DNA of 64,000 nucleotides. Source: Thraustochytrium sp. TN22 (Eukaryota > Sar > Bigyra > Thraustochytrida > Thraustochytriidae). Where the stretch lies: the NCBI GenBank assembly GCA_013306675.1, contig JABLUY010000170.1, positions 1 through 64,000 on the forward strand. The letters run 5' to 3'. Shown in pieces: positions 40,668 to 49,661 of the stretch. The notes under the pieces are model-generated. The model made no database searches, was not told where the DNA came from, and worked only from the letters and a program-made list of their open reading frames with translations. Positions within the stretch are counted from its first letter, which is position 1. The number at the start of each line of letters is the position of its first letter. A program made the position numbers and the translations under genes.

Positions 40668-43583
40668 ATGGCGGAGAGGCACGAGGCGCCTGACTGGGTG
40701 CGGGTGGACCTGACGGCGTACGAGGTGCTAGACTTAGACGGCGGCGCCGAGCACAGCAATGCGGAGGTGAGAGATGCGTACGAGACGATGCTTCGCAACT
40801 CCACTGCGCAGCAGGAGCGCGCGCGTTTTGGCGAGGCCTTCCAGACGCTCGAGACGGAGGCGCGCCGCAATGGCTATCGCCTCGCCTGCAGCATGCGGGA
40901 TCAGTGGTCCGTGGCCTCCCAGAATGCCGAAAGCTCCGACCCAGTCGTGCACGGCGGCATCGCCGAGACGCTCTGCGCGCCCGACGCGCCGTACGCGCGC
41001 CTGCTGGACGCCGCGCTCAAGGTGCGCGGGAACTTCGAGCTGCAGCTGCCGCAGATCGTTGTCTGCGGCACGGAGAGCCAGGGCAAGTCGTCCACGCTCG
41101 AGCGCATCGCGATGCGCGACATCTTCCCGCGCGACCGCAAGTTCTGCACCCGAATGCCCGTTCGCCTCATGCTGCGCACGAGCCGGCACCAGAACCAGGT
41201 CATCATTCGGCTCGTGAACACCGAGACGGACGAAGTTCTGCGCGCATCGGAGCCGCAGATCTGCACGACGGGCGACCAGTCGGACGAGCCCTTCTCGTCA
41301 CAGGTCGCGGAGCTCATCCGAGACTTCATCCGTGCCGAGCACCCGGACGACACGGGGCGCGCCGTGGTCATCGACCGCGAGGTGCAGATCGAGATCCGCG
41401 CGCCGGCGGTGCCCACGATCGATCTTGTGGACCTGCCTGGCATCGTGCTCGTGCCTGAGCACGCGCGGGAAGCGACGATAGCGCTGACGCGACGCATGCT
41501 CGAGCAAGAGCACGTGCTTGTGCTGGCTGTTGTCTCAGGGCGCTCCGAGTCGCTGCACAACAATGGCATCTGGCCGCTGCTGCGTGAGAGCGGCAAAGAA
41601 GCAATCGTCGTGCTCACCAAGGTGGACCAGGAGGACGGCGACGAGGACTTCGCGGCAAGGCTCGCCCGAGACCCGTCCGTGTTTCCCGACGATGTTCCGG
41701 TTCACGCGGTGGTACCCGTGGTGAACCTTGACACGCGCAAGAAGAACGACGCAGCCGCGCTGCAGCAGTCATACTCCGCCGAGGAAACCACGCTTCGCGC
41801 CGTGTGCGAGGCGACCGGGGTGGAGTACGACCCACGCCAACACGGCATGGCGGGAGTACTGGAAGCGCTCAACGGGATGGTGCGCGAGTATATGCGGGAC
41901 ACGTGGGTCGATGCCGAGCTGCAGCGGTGCGAGCAGGAGCTCAAGCAACTCTTCACACAGCTGTGGGCGCTCGGCACTGCGCCGCGCGCTGTCAAGGAGA
42001 GCGCCCTGCGAGCCGAGCTCGAGCTTGGTCTCGCGGAGCTCAAGAAGCTCAGAACGTGCGATGTTCTCGCCGCCCTTGGGGGCCTGGGGCTTGAAGACGC
42101 GCACCCGCTGCCGGGAAGCGCGCCATTCATCGAGCGGATGGAGCTGGTCGACGAACTCGAAGCTTCGCTGGTCGCGAACATGGCAGAGACGATCTCGGAG
42201 GTGTGGCGCCGCTATAAGGAGCTCGCCAAGCGTGAGCTCGTGGAGGAGTCCGCGCTGCCGCTGCGCTTGGCTCGCTTCCCGGCAGTCGTAGAGCACGTGG
42301 ACGGCGTGTTGGATGAAGCGTTCGACGCGGTGCATGCTCGCGTGGTGGAGCGCGCCACCCGTGTCGCGCGGTCGTGCCTTTCCGCTCTGATGACGGCGAG
42401 CGACCGCATTGATGCCAGACAGTTCTACGAGGGCCTCGAGACTGGCATCGTGGGTGTTGTTGTGGGCGCCAGCGGACTCACACAAACTCTGCGCGATGCG
42501 TTTGCCGGAGGTTTGGGGGATATTGACCTGCAGGAGGAGCAGGATGCTGCAGCGCAACGTCGGCTGCTCGAGGACCGCATCGATGCGGTCTACGAGACGG
42601 CCAACGTGATCATGCATTTGCAAGACCGCGACGACCTTCCTGACGCTCTTGTTGCCATGCGCTGCCTGAGAGACGGCGGCCGCACGGCGGAGGTAAAGGA
42701 GGTGGTCTTGGGACGCAACATACCGTCCGCGCTGCGCGACGTGCTCCTGGTCGGAGATACGGACTACGTGGTGGGGTGTCTTGCGAATTATTCTCCGGTG
42801 GAGCGGGCGCACAGCATCGCGAACCTCAGGTCTCGGAGATCCGCACTCAAGCTGATCGAATCCTACGACATGTGGGGGGATGGGAAGTATAATGACTGGG
42901 AAGGTTCCCTTTTGAAAGCGATGCCGAGATGCTCAGAGGTTTGGACTGACCGGCGCTTCATGATTGATGCTGCAGGGCGTCTCGGATATTTGCTGCAATT
43001 CACGTCGGATGAGCTGCGCGCGGACAGGGACTTCATGCTGGAGGCGGTCAAGCAGGACGGCTCGGTGCTCGTATACGCGTCGAAGAAGCTGCGCGCGGAC
43101 AGGGATGTGGTGCTAGAGGCTGTCAAGCGGCACGGCTCGGCGCTCCGTCACGCTTCGAAGGAGCTGCGCGCGGACAGGGACGTAGTGCTTGAGGCTGTAA
43201 AGCAGCGGGGCTCGGCGCTCCGTTTCGCGTCGGGGGAGTTTCGCGCGGACAGAAACGTGGTGCTAGAGGCGGTCAAGAAGTACGGCCAGATGCTTCGATA
43301 CGCGTCGAAGGAGCTGCGCGCGGACAGGGACGTGGTGCTGGAGGCGGTCAAGCAGCACGGCGCGGTGCTCCTATATGCGTCGCAGGAGCTGCGCGCGGAC
43401 AGGGGCGTGGTGCTGGAGGCTGTCAAGCAGGACGGCCGGGCGCTCACAGACGCGTCGGAGGAGCTGCGCGCGGACAAGGACGTGGTGCTGGAGGCTGTCA
43501 AGCAGAGTGGAGCTGCAATCATCTGTGCTTCTCAGGACCTGCAGAAGGACCCTGATGTACTTGCATCCCGTAATTCTAAGTGA
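40668..43583 (+). CDS. Dynamin-like GTPase with DUF4116-type repeats, copy 1
   Basis: A 971-residue protein. The ATG at 40668 (MAERHEAPDWVRV) aligns with the starts of both paralogues; an upstream in-frame extension is not conserved in copy 3. Residues 18-75 resemble a J domain (YEVLDLDG ... AYETMLRN ... GEAFQTLETEARRNGYRL) but lack HPD. A dynamin-type GTPase follows: G1 GTESQGKSS (134-142), G3 DLPG (255-258), G4 TKVD (317-320). A helical region to about 765 includes KRELVEESALPLRLARFPAV. The C-terminus is about eight tandem 25-residue units of the form ALxxASxELRADRDVVLEAV, matching DUF4116. GTP-driven self-assembly or membrane work is expected from the fold; the repeat function is unknown. 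This copy has the shortest repeat array of the three. Confidence 0.85.
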   Translation: MAERHEAPDWVRVDLTAYEVLDLDGGAEHSNAEVRDAYETMLRNSTAQQERARFGEAFQTLETEARRNGYRLACSMRDQWSVASQNAESSDPVVHGGIAETLCAPDAPYARLLDAALKVRGNFELQLPQIVVCGTESQGKSSTLERIAMRDIFPRDRKFCTRMPVRLMLRTSRHQNQVIIRLVNTETDEVLRASEPQICTTGDQSDEPFSSQVAELIRDFIRAEHPDDTGRAVVIDREVQIEIRAPAVPTIDLVDLPGIVLVPEHAREATIALTRRMLEQEHVLVLAVVSGRSESLHNNGIWPLLRESGKEAIVVLTKVDQEDGDEDFAARLARDPSVFPDDVPVHAVVPVVNLDTRKKNDAAALQQSYSAEETTLRAVCEATGVEYDPRQHGMAGVLEALNGMVREYMRDTWVDAELQRCEQELKQLFTQLWALGTAPRAVKESALRAELELGLAELKKLRTCDVLAALGGLGLEDAHPLPGSAPFIERMELVDELEASLVANMAETISEVWRRYKELAKRELVEESALPLRLARFPAVVEHVDGVLDEAFDAVHARVVERATRVARSCLSALMTASDRIDARQFYEGLETGIVGVVVGASGLTQTLRDAFAGGLGDIDLQEEQDAAAQRRLLEDRIDAVYETANVIMHLQDRDDLPDALVAMRCLRDGGRTAEVKEVVLGRNIPSALRDVLLVGDTDYVVGCLANYSPVERAHSIANLRSRRSALKLIESYDMWGDGKYNDWEGSLLKAMPRCSEVWTDRRFMIDAAGRLGYLLQFTSDELRADRDFMLEAVKQDGSVLVYASKKLRADRDVVLEAVKRHGSALRHASKELRADRDVVLEAVKQRGSALRFASGEFRADRNVVLEAVKKYGQMLRYASKELRADRDVVLEAVKQHGAVLLYASQELRADRGVVLEAVKQDGRALTDASEELRADKDVVLEAVKQSGAAIICASQDLQKDPDVLASRNSK

Positions 43584-43743
43584 TACTCTCTTCTTTTTTG
43601 TCTCTCTGCCAGAAGGTGGAGGACGACTCGTACAACTCGGAGCAGGGCGATCGCCACTTGCAGAGCTCCAAGCAAGCAGGCAGGGGGGCGACGCGTCCGG
43701 TTCGCGCGCGTGGAGAGGCGCGGGCGCGGGGGAGGAGAGCGTG

Positions 43744-45078
43744 ATGTTGGGCCGCGCTGTGTCGGGCGGCACGGACGGGAGCGCTGGGGGTGGTTCGCGG
43801 TCGCGCGGATCGGCGCCGCCGCCGCTCCATGCGAGCAACTCGTTCACGGCGAGCTCGCTCGTGCCGTCCACGGCGGGCGGCGCGGCGGAGGAGGCCGAGC
43901 CGCGCTCGAGCTCTGGCGCGCACCGCATGCGGCTCACCGCCAAGGCCGGCAGCGCGACCGGCAGCAGCGTGGCCAGCGTCAGCAGCGCCCGGCACCAGCA
44001 AGGGGGGGCCAAGGCGGCGGACGAGGACGCTGCGGCCGAGGGCGGGGGCTTGCGGCCGGACGAGGTCGAGGTGCGCCGCCAGGTGTCCGAGGACTTTCGC
44101 CACGCCAGCAAGGGCGCCTACTTTGAGCCCAAGACCTCGGAGCTGCTGGAGCGCAACCTCGGCCGCATCGACTCTGCGATGGAGGCCAACGACATGGCCG
44201 CCTTTGGTACGTTTCACAACATACACGTGACTTAGCTGAAGCGGCGGCTGATGGGTTGGTGTGCGCTGGCAGGTCACAACAAGCAGGATGTCTTGAGGGG
44301 GATTAGCGAGATCCGCAAGCGACAGGTGGACATTTTCCGCCACCAAATGCACCTCGAGTTCAGGTACGTGCGCAGACGCTGGTCCCTTGGAACGGTCGCT
44401 GACGAACGAGCGGGCGAGCGGGCGGCGCGCAGTCTGTCCATGGACGAGAACGAGGAGGAGAACAGCGACGCGGAGCAAAAGATCTTCTCGTCCGAAGGCT
44501 TCTCGGAGGAGTTTCAAGAAAAGTTCAAGAAGAAGGAGCTCGTCTTGGACGGCATCCACGGGATGTTGCAGGATCTGACCAAACAGCTGCAGGAGGTCAA
44601 CTCGGCCAGCGTCGCGTCGTGTCGCACATGGCGGCCGATCCGAGCTTCACGGAGGACGCTCGCCCGCGTGGAGCGGAGGAGGCCGCTGCTGACCTCGGCT
44701 TCCGCGACATGTCAGACCACGGGTGGGGGCTGCACGCGGAGTGACAGTGACTGGCTTGACTGGCGGACTGACTGTGGAAGTCCTGACATTGGCTATTGCT
44801 TTCCTTTCCTGTGTGGAATCAACACGCGGACTGGCTGTGAAAGCAACGGCACCGACGATTCTTTTCCTTCGGCATCGACGGTTTCTTTCCTGTTATTTAT
44901 TATGTGTACCAAATTACAAAGCACGTGCCGATCACTGTTTGGCACTGCCACCTCACGCGCTTCCATCGTAGCAAGAGCAACCATGGCTGCAAGTAGGTCG
45001 AGAGCTGCGCCGCTGAGTTCATTGCTACGCGAGCGACGGGACAGGGCAGGGACGAGGCAAAGACTGGCTCTGTTCTGA
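43744..45078 (+). pseudogene. Coiled-coil gene, copy 1, frame-disrupted
   Basis: It is homologous to the intact gene at 54666-55654 (described there). Exon 1 is 43744-44206, intron 1 44207-44272 (gtacgt...ggcag), exon 2 44273-44363 and intron 2 44364-44432. Exon 3 starts at 44433 and encodes the same SLSMDENEEENSDAEQKIFS as copy 2. Near 44611-44620 this copy has five extra bases (agcgtcgcgtcgtg against agcgtcgtg), which shift the frame. The rest then reads through what is 3' UTR in copy 2, to a stop at 45078. It is therefore probably a decaying duplicate, or it makes a protein with a replaced C-terminus. Intron 2 here is 69 nt and stop-free, so its retention would go unnoticed in a simple frame scan. 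Confidence 0.65.
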
Positions 45079-45301
45079 GAGTCAAGCGCTCACGCAACGA
45101 CACCGATTGTAACAGCTCGAGACACCGGTGACCTTAGTGCTGCAGTGCAGTGCCACTGTGGCAGCTGGTTTTTCTGTTCATGTTCACATCGAGTTGATCA
45201 GAACAGATCAGGCCCGGGGGCCCGGCCGGACGCGTGCAAGGACAAATCTGCAAGCCAAGGCTTCTCAGCTCGACAACACCGCAAGGGTCGCGCGCGCTGC
45301 G
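45079..45301. other. Spacer before the second GTPase-repeat gene
   Basis: A short, less GC-rich spacer. Its last 65 bp (aaatctgcaagccaaggctt onward) match the sequence just upstream of copy 1, marking the left part of the duplicated GTPase unit. No gene is seen. Confidence 0.5.
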
Positions 45302-48300
45302 ATGGCGGAGGGGCACGAGGCGCCTGACTGGGTGCGGGTGGACCTGACGGCGTACGAGGTGCTAGACTTGGACGGCAGCGCCGAGCACAGCGATGAGGAG
45401 GTGAGAGAGGCGTACGAGACGAAGCTTCGCAACTCCACTGCGCAGCAGGAGCGCGCGCGCTTTGGCGAGGCCTTCCGGACGCTCGAGACGGAGGCGCGCC
45501 GCAATGGCTATCGCCTGGCCTGCAGCATGCAGGATCAGTGGTCCGTGGCCTCCCAGAATGCCGAGAGCTCCGACGCAGTCGTGCACGGCGGCATCGCCGA
45601 GACGCTCTGCGCGCCTGACGCGCCGTACGCGCGCCTGCTGGACGCCGCGCTCAAGGTGCGCGGGAACTTTGAACTGCAGCTGCCGCAGATCGTCGTCTGC
45701 GGCACGGAGAGCCAGGGCAAGTCGTCCACGCTCGAGCGCATCGCGATGCGCGATATCTTCCCGCGCGACCGCAAGTTCTGCACCCGAATGCCCGTTCGCC
45801 TCATGCTGCGCACGAGCCGGCACCAGAACCAGGTCATCATTCGGCTCGTGAGCACCGAGACGGACGAAGTTCTGCGCGCATCGGAGCCGCAGATCTGCAC
45901 GACGGGCGACCAGTCGGACGAGCCCTTCTCGTCACAGGTCGCGGAGCTCATCCGAGACTTCATCCGTGCCGAGCACCCGGACGACACGGGGCGCGCCGTG
46001 GTCATCGACCGCGAGGTGCAGATCGAGATCCGCGCGCCGGCGGTGCCCACGATCGATCTTGTGGACCTGCTTGGCATCGTGCTCGCGCCTGAGCACGCGC
46101 GGGAAGCGACGATAGCGCTGACGCGACGCATGCTCGAGCAAGAGCACGTGCTTGTGCTGGCTGTTGTCTCAGGCCGCTCCGAGTCGCTGCACAACAATGG
46201 CATCTGGCCGCTGCTGCGTGAGAGCGGCAAAGAAGCCATCGTCGTGCTCACCAAGGTGGACCAGGAGGACGGCGACGAGGACTTCGCGGCAAGGCTCGCC
46301 CGAGACCCGTCCGTATTTCCCGACGATGTCCCGGTCCACGCGGTGGTACCCGTGGTGAACCTCGACACGCGCAAGAAGAACGACGCAGCCGCGCTGCGGC
46401 AGTCGTACTCCGCCGAGGAAACCACGCTTCGCGCCGTGTGCGAGGCGACCGGCGTGGAGTACGACCCGCGCCAACACGGCATGGCGGGAGTTCTGGAAGC
46501 GCTAAACGGGATGGTGCGCGAGTATATGCGGGACACGTGGGTCGATGCCGAGCTGCAGCGGTGCGAGCAGGAGCTCAAGCAACTCTTCACGCAGCTTTGG
46601 GCGCTCGGCACTGCGTCGCGCGCCGTCACGGAGAGCGCCCTGCGAGCCGAGCTCGAGCTTGGTCTCGCGGAGCTCAAGAAGCTCAGAACGTGCGATGTTC
46701 TCGCCGCCCTTGGGGGCCTGGGGCTCGAGGATGCGCAGCCACTGCCGGCAAGCGCGCCATTCATCGAGCGGATGGAGTTGGTCGACGAACTCGAAGCTTC
46801 GCTGGTCGCGAACATGGCAGAGACGATCTCGGAGGTGTGGCGCCGCTATAAGGAGCTCGCCAAGCGTGAGCTCGTCGAGGAGTCCGCGCTGCCGCTGCGC
46901 TTGGCTCGGTTCTCGGCAATCGCAGAGCACGTGGACGGCGTGTTGGATGAAGCGTTCGACGCGGTGCATGCTCGCGTGGTGGAGCGTGCCACCCGTGTCG
47001 CGCGGTCGTGCCTTTCCGCTCTGATGACGGCGAGCGACCGCATTGATGCCAGACACTTCTACGAGGGCCTTGAGACCGGCATCGTGGGTGTTGTTGTGGG
47101 CGCCAGCGGACTCACACAGACCCTGCGCGATGCGTTTGCCGGAGGTTTGGGGGATATCGACCTGCAGGAGGAGCATGATGCCGCGGCGCAACGTCGGCTG
47201 CTCGAGGACCACATCGATGCGGTGTACGAGACTGCCAACGTGCTCGTGCATTTGCAAGGCCGCGACGACCTTCCGGAAGCCCTGGTTGCCATGCGCGGCC
47301 TGAGAGATGGCGGCCACACGGCGGAGGTAGAGGGGGTTGTGTCGGAAGGCATGCTACCGTCCGCGCTGCGCGACGTGCTCCTGGTCGGAGATACGGACTA
47401 CGTGGCGGAGTGTCTTGCGAATCGGCAAAATGTAGAGCGAGCACACAGCGTCACGAATCTCAAGTCCCGGAGATCCGCACTCAAGCTGGTCAAATCCTGC
47501 AAAGGGGAGAATTTGCGAGTTTCATCCCTTTTGAAAATGATGCCGAGATGCTCAGATCTTTGGACTGACCGGCGCTTCATCATCGATGCTACAGGGCGTC
47601 TCGGATCTTTGCTGCAATTCACGTCGGATGAGCTGCGCGCAGACAGAGATGTAGTGCTGGGGGCGGTCAAGCAGAACGGCAGGGCGCTCGGACACGCGTC
47701 GGAGGAGCTGCGCGCGGACAGGGAGGTGGTGCTGGAGGCTGTCAAGCAGGACGGCTCCGCGCTCGTACACGCGTCGCAGGAGCTGCGCGCGGACAGGGAC
47801 GTGGTACTGGAGGCGGTCAAGCAGAACGGCTCAGCGCTCCAGTACGCGTCGCAGGAGCTGCGCGCCGACAGGGACGTGGTACTGGAGGCGGTCAAGCAGA
47901 ACGGCTCAGCGCTCCAGTACGCGTCGCAGGAGCTGCGCGCCGACAGGGACGTGGTACTGGAGGCGGTCAAGCAGAACGGCTCAGCGCTCCAGTACGCGTC
48001 GCAGGAGCTGCGCGCCGACAGGGACGTGGTACTGGAGGCGGTCAAGCAGAACGGCTCAGCGCTCCAGTACGCGTCGCAGGAGCTGCGCGCCGACAGGGAC
48101 GTGGTACTGGAGGCGGTCAAGCAGAACGGCTCAGCGCTCCAGTACGCGTCGCAGGAGCTGCGCGCCGACAGGGACGTGGTACTGGAGGCGGTCAAGCAGA
48201 ACGGCTCAGCGCTCCAGTACGCGTCGCAGGAGCTGCGCGCCGACAGGGACGTGGTACTGGAGGCGGTCAAGCAGAACGGCTCAGCGCTCCAGTACGCGTC

Positions 48301-49555
48301 GCAGGAGCTGCGCGCCGACAGGGACGTGGTACTGGAGGCGGTCAAGCAGAACGGCTCAGCGCTCCAGTACGCGTCGCAGGAGCTGCGCGCCGACAGGGAC
48401 GTGGTGCTGGATGCTGTCAAGCAGAACGGCCGGGCGCTCCAGTACGCGTCGGAGGAGCTGCGCGCGGATGGGGACGTGGTGCTGACGGCGCTCCATTACG
48501 CGTCGGACGAGCTGCGCGCGGACAGGGACTTCATGCTGGAGGCGGCCAAGCGGTACGGTCCGGCGCTCGAATACGCGTCGGAGGAGCTGTGTACGGACAG
48601 GGCCATTGTGCTGGAGGCTATCAAGCAGAACGGTCGGGCGCTCCAGTACGCGCCAGAGGAGCTGCGCGCGGACAGGGCCGTGGTGCTGACGGCGGTCCTT
48701 CACGCGTCGGAGGAGTTGCGCGCGGACAGGGACTTCATGCTGAAGGCGGTCATGCGGAATGGCTCGGCGCTCGAATACGCGTCGGAGGAGCTGCGCGCGG
48801 ATAGAGACGTGGTGCTGGAGGCTGTTAAACGGCAGGGCTCGGCCCTCCGTTTCGCGTCGGAGAAGTTGCGCGCGGACAAGGACTTTAGGCTCGAATTCGC
48901 GTCGGAGGAGCTGCGTGCGGACCGGGGCTTCGTGCTCGAGGCGATGAAGCAGAACAGAGGCGCGTTCGGATACGCGTCAGCCGGGCTACGCGCGGACAGG
49001 GACTTCATGCTGGAGGCGGTCAAGCAGGACGGCAGGGTGCTCTATTATGCGTCGAAGAAGCTGCGCGCGGACAGGGACGTGGTGCTGGAGGCGGTCAAGC
49101 AGAACGGCTCGGCGCTCCAGTTCGCGTCCCAGGAGCTGCGCGTGGACAGGGACGTGGTGCTGGGGGCGGTCAAGCAGGACGGCACGCTGCTCTGTTATGC
49201 GTTGCAGGAGCTGCGCGCGGACAGGGGCGTGGTGCTGGAGGCTGTCAAGCAGAACGGCGAGGCGCTCTATCTCGCGTCCCAGGAGCTGCGCGTTGACAGG
49301 GACTTCATGCTGGAGGCGGTCAAGCAGAGCGGCTCGGCGCTCGAACACGCGTCGGAGAAGCTGCGCGCGGACAGGGACGTGGTGCTGGAGGCGGTCAAGC
49401 AGAACGGCTCAGCGCTCCAGTACGCGTCGCAGGAGCTGCGCGCGGACAGGGACGTGGTGCTGGAGGCTGTCAAGCAGAATGGAGCTGCAATCTGGTATGC
49501 TTCCAAGGAGCTGCACAAGGACCCTGATGTACTTGCATCCTGTAGTTCGAAGTGA
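45302..49555 (+). CDS. Dynamin-like GTPase with DUF4116-type repeats, copy 2 (longest)
   Basis: A 1,417-residue paralogue of the genes at 40668 and 51125, with the same J-like start without HPD, GTPase and helical region. G1 GTESQGKSS and G4 TKVD are intact, but the G3 DLPG of the other copies is DLLG here (Pro257 to Leu, CTT at 46070-46072, one transition). The C-terminal array is about 27 units. Eight consecutive units (from 47834) are nearly or fully identical at DNA level with a 75-bp period, and three later units have lost about eight residues each (VVLTALHYAS, VVLTAVLHAS, FRLEFAS). Because 75 is a multiple of three, expansion keeps the frame. The array is clearly still changing. Whether this copy binds GTP normally is open. 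Confidence 0.85.
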   Translation: MAEGHEAPDWVRVDLTAYEVLDLDGSAEHSDEEVREAYETKLRNSTAQQERARFGEAFRTLETEARRNGYRLACSMQDQWSVASQNAESSDAVVHGGIAETLCAPDAPYARLLDAALKVRGNFELQLPQIVVCGTESQGKSSTLERIAMRDIFPRDRKFCTRMPVRLMLRTSRHQNQVIIRLVSTETDEVLRASEPQICTTGDQSDEPFSSQVAELIRDFIRAEHPDDTGRAVVIDREVQIEIRAPAVPTIDLVDLLGIVLAPEHAREATIALTRRMLEQEHVLVLAVVSGRSESLHNNGIWPLLRESGKEAIVVLTKVDQEDGDEDFAARLARDPSVFPDDVPVHAVVPVVNLDTRKKNDAAALRQSYSAEETTLRAVCEATGVEYDPRQHGMAGVLEALNGMVREYMRDTWVDAELQRCEQELKQLFTQLWALGTASRAVTESALRAELELGLAELKKLRTCDVLAALGGLGLEDAQPLPASAPFIERMELVDELEASLVANMAETISEVWRRYKELAKRELVEESALPLRLARFSAIAEHVDGVLDEAFDAVHARVVERATRVARSCLSALMTASDRIDARHFYEGLETGIVGVVVGASGLTQTLRDAFAGGLGDIDLQEEHDAAAQRRLLEDHIDAVYETANVLVHLQGRDDLPEALVAMRGLRDGGHTAEVEGVVSEGMLPSALRDVLLVGDTDYVAECLANRQNVERAHSVTNLKSRRSALKLVKSCKGENLRVSSLLKMMPRCSDLWTDRRFIIDATGRLGSLLQFTSDELRADRDVVLGAVKQNGRALGHASEELRADREVVLEAVKQDGSALVHASQELRADRDVVLEAVKQNGSALQYASQELRADRDVVLEAVKQNGSALQYASQELRADRDVVLEAVKQNGSALQYASQELRADRDVVLEAVKQNGSALQYASQELRADRDVVLEAVKQNGSALQYASQELRADRDVVLEAVKQNGSALQYASQELRADRDVVLEAVKQNGSALQYASQELRADRDVVLEAVKQNGSALQYASQELRADRDVVLDAVKQNGRALQYASEELRADGDVVLTALHYASDELRADRDFMLEAAKRYGPALEYASEELCTDRAIVLEAIKQNGRALQYAPEELRADRAVVLTAVLHASEELRADRDFMLKAVMRNGSALEYASEELRADRDVVLEAVKRQGSALRFASEKLRADKDFRLEFASEELRADRGFVLEAMKQNRGAFGYASAGLRADRDFMLEAVKQDGRVLYYASKKLRADRDVVLEAVKQNGSALQFASQELRVDRDVVLGAVKQDGTLLCYALQELRADRGVVLEAVKQNGEALYLASQELRVDRDFMLEAVKQSGSALEHASEKLRADRDVVLEAVKQNGSALQYASQELRADRDVVLEAVKQNGAAIWYASKELHKDPDVLASCSSK
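47834..48433 (+). repeat. Homogenised 75-bp tandem repeat inside copy 2
   Basis: The unit gcgctccagtacgcgtcgca...cagaacggctca begins at 47834, 47909, 47984, 48059, 48134, 48209, 48284 and 48359. The first seven units look identical base for base, and the eighth diverges near its end (gtggtgctggatgctg). Each unit encodes ALQYASQELRADRDVVLEAV plus KQNGS. The silent choice gccgac (others use gcggac) and gtactg (others gtgctg) are shared only within the run, so it arose by recent in-gene amplification. Confidence 0.95.
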
Positions 49556-49661
49556 TACTCTCTTCTTTTGTCTCTCTGCCAAAAGGTGGAGGACTTGTAC
49601 AACTCGGAGCATGGCGATTGTCACTTGCAGAGCTCCAAGCCAGCAGGCAGAAGGCGACGCG

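Noticed and set aside
45535-46815. 426-codon minus-strand frames over the GTPase genes, repeated in all copies
   Set aside because: They are Ser/Arg-rich antisense of the GTPase domain; their repetition only reflects the gene duplication.
47834-48433. Regular repeats considered as a CRISPR array
   Set aside because: Units are contiguous without spacers, lie inside a eukaryotic coding frame and encode protein repeats.
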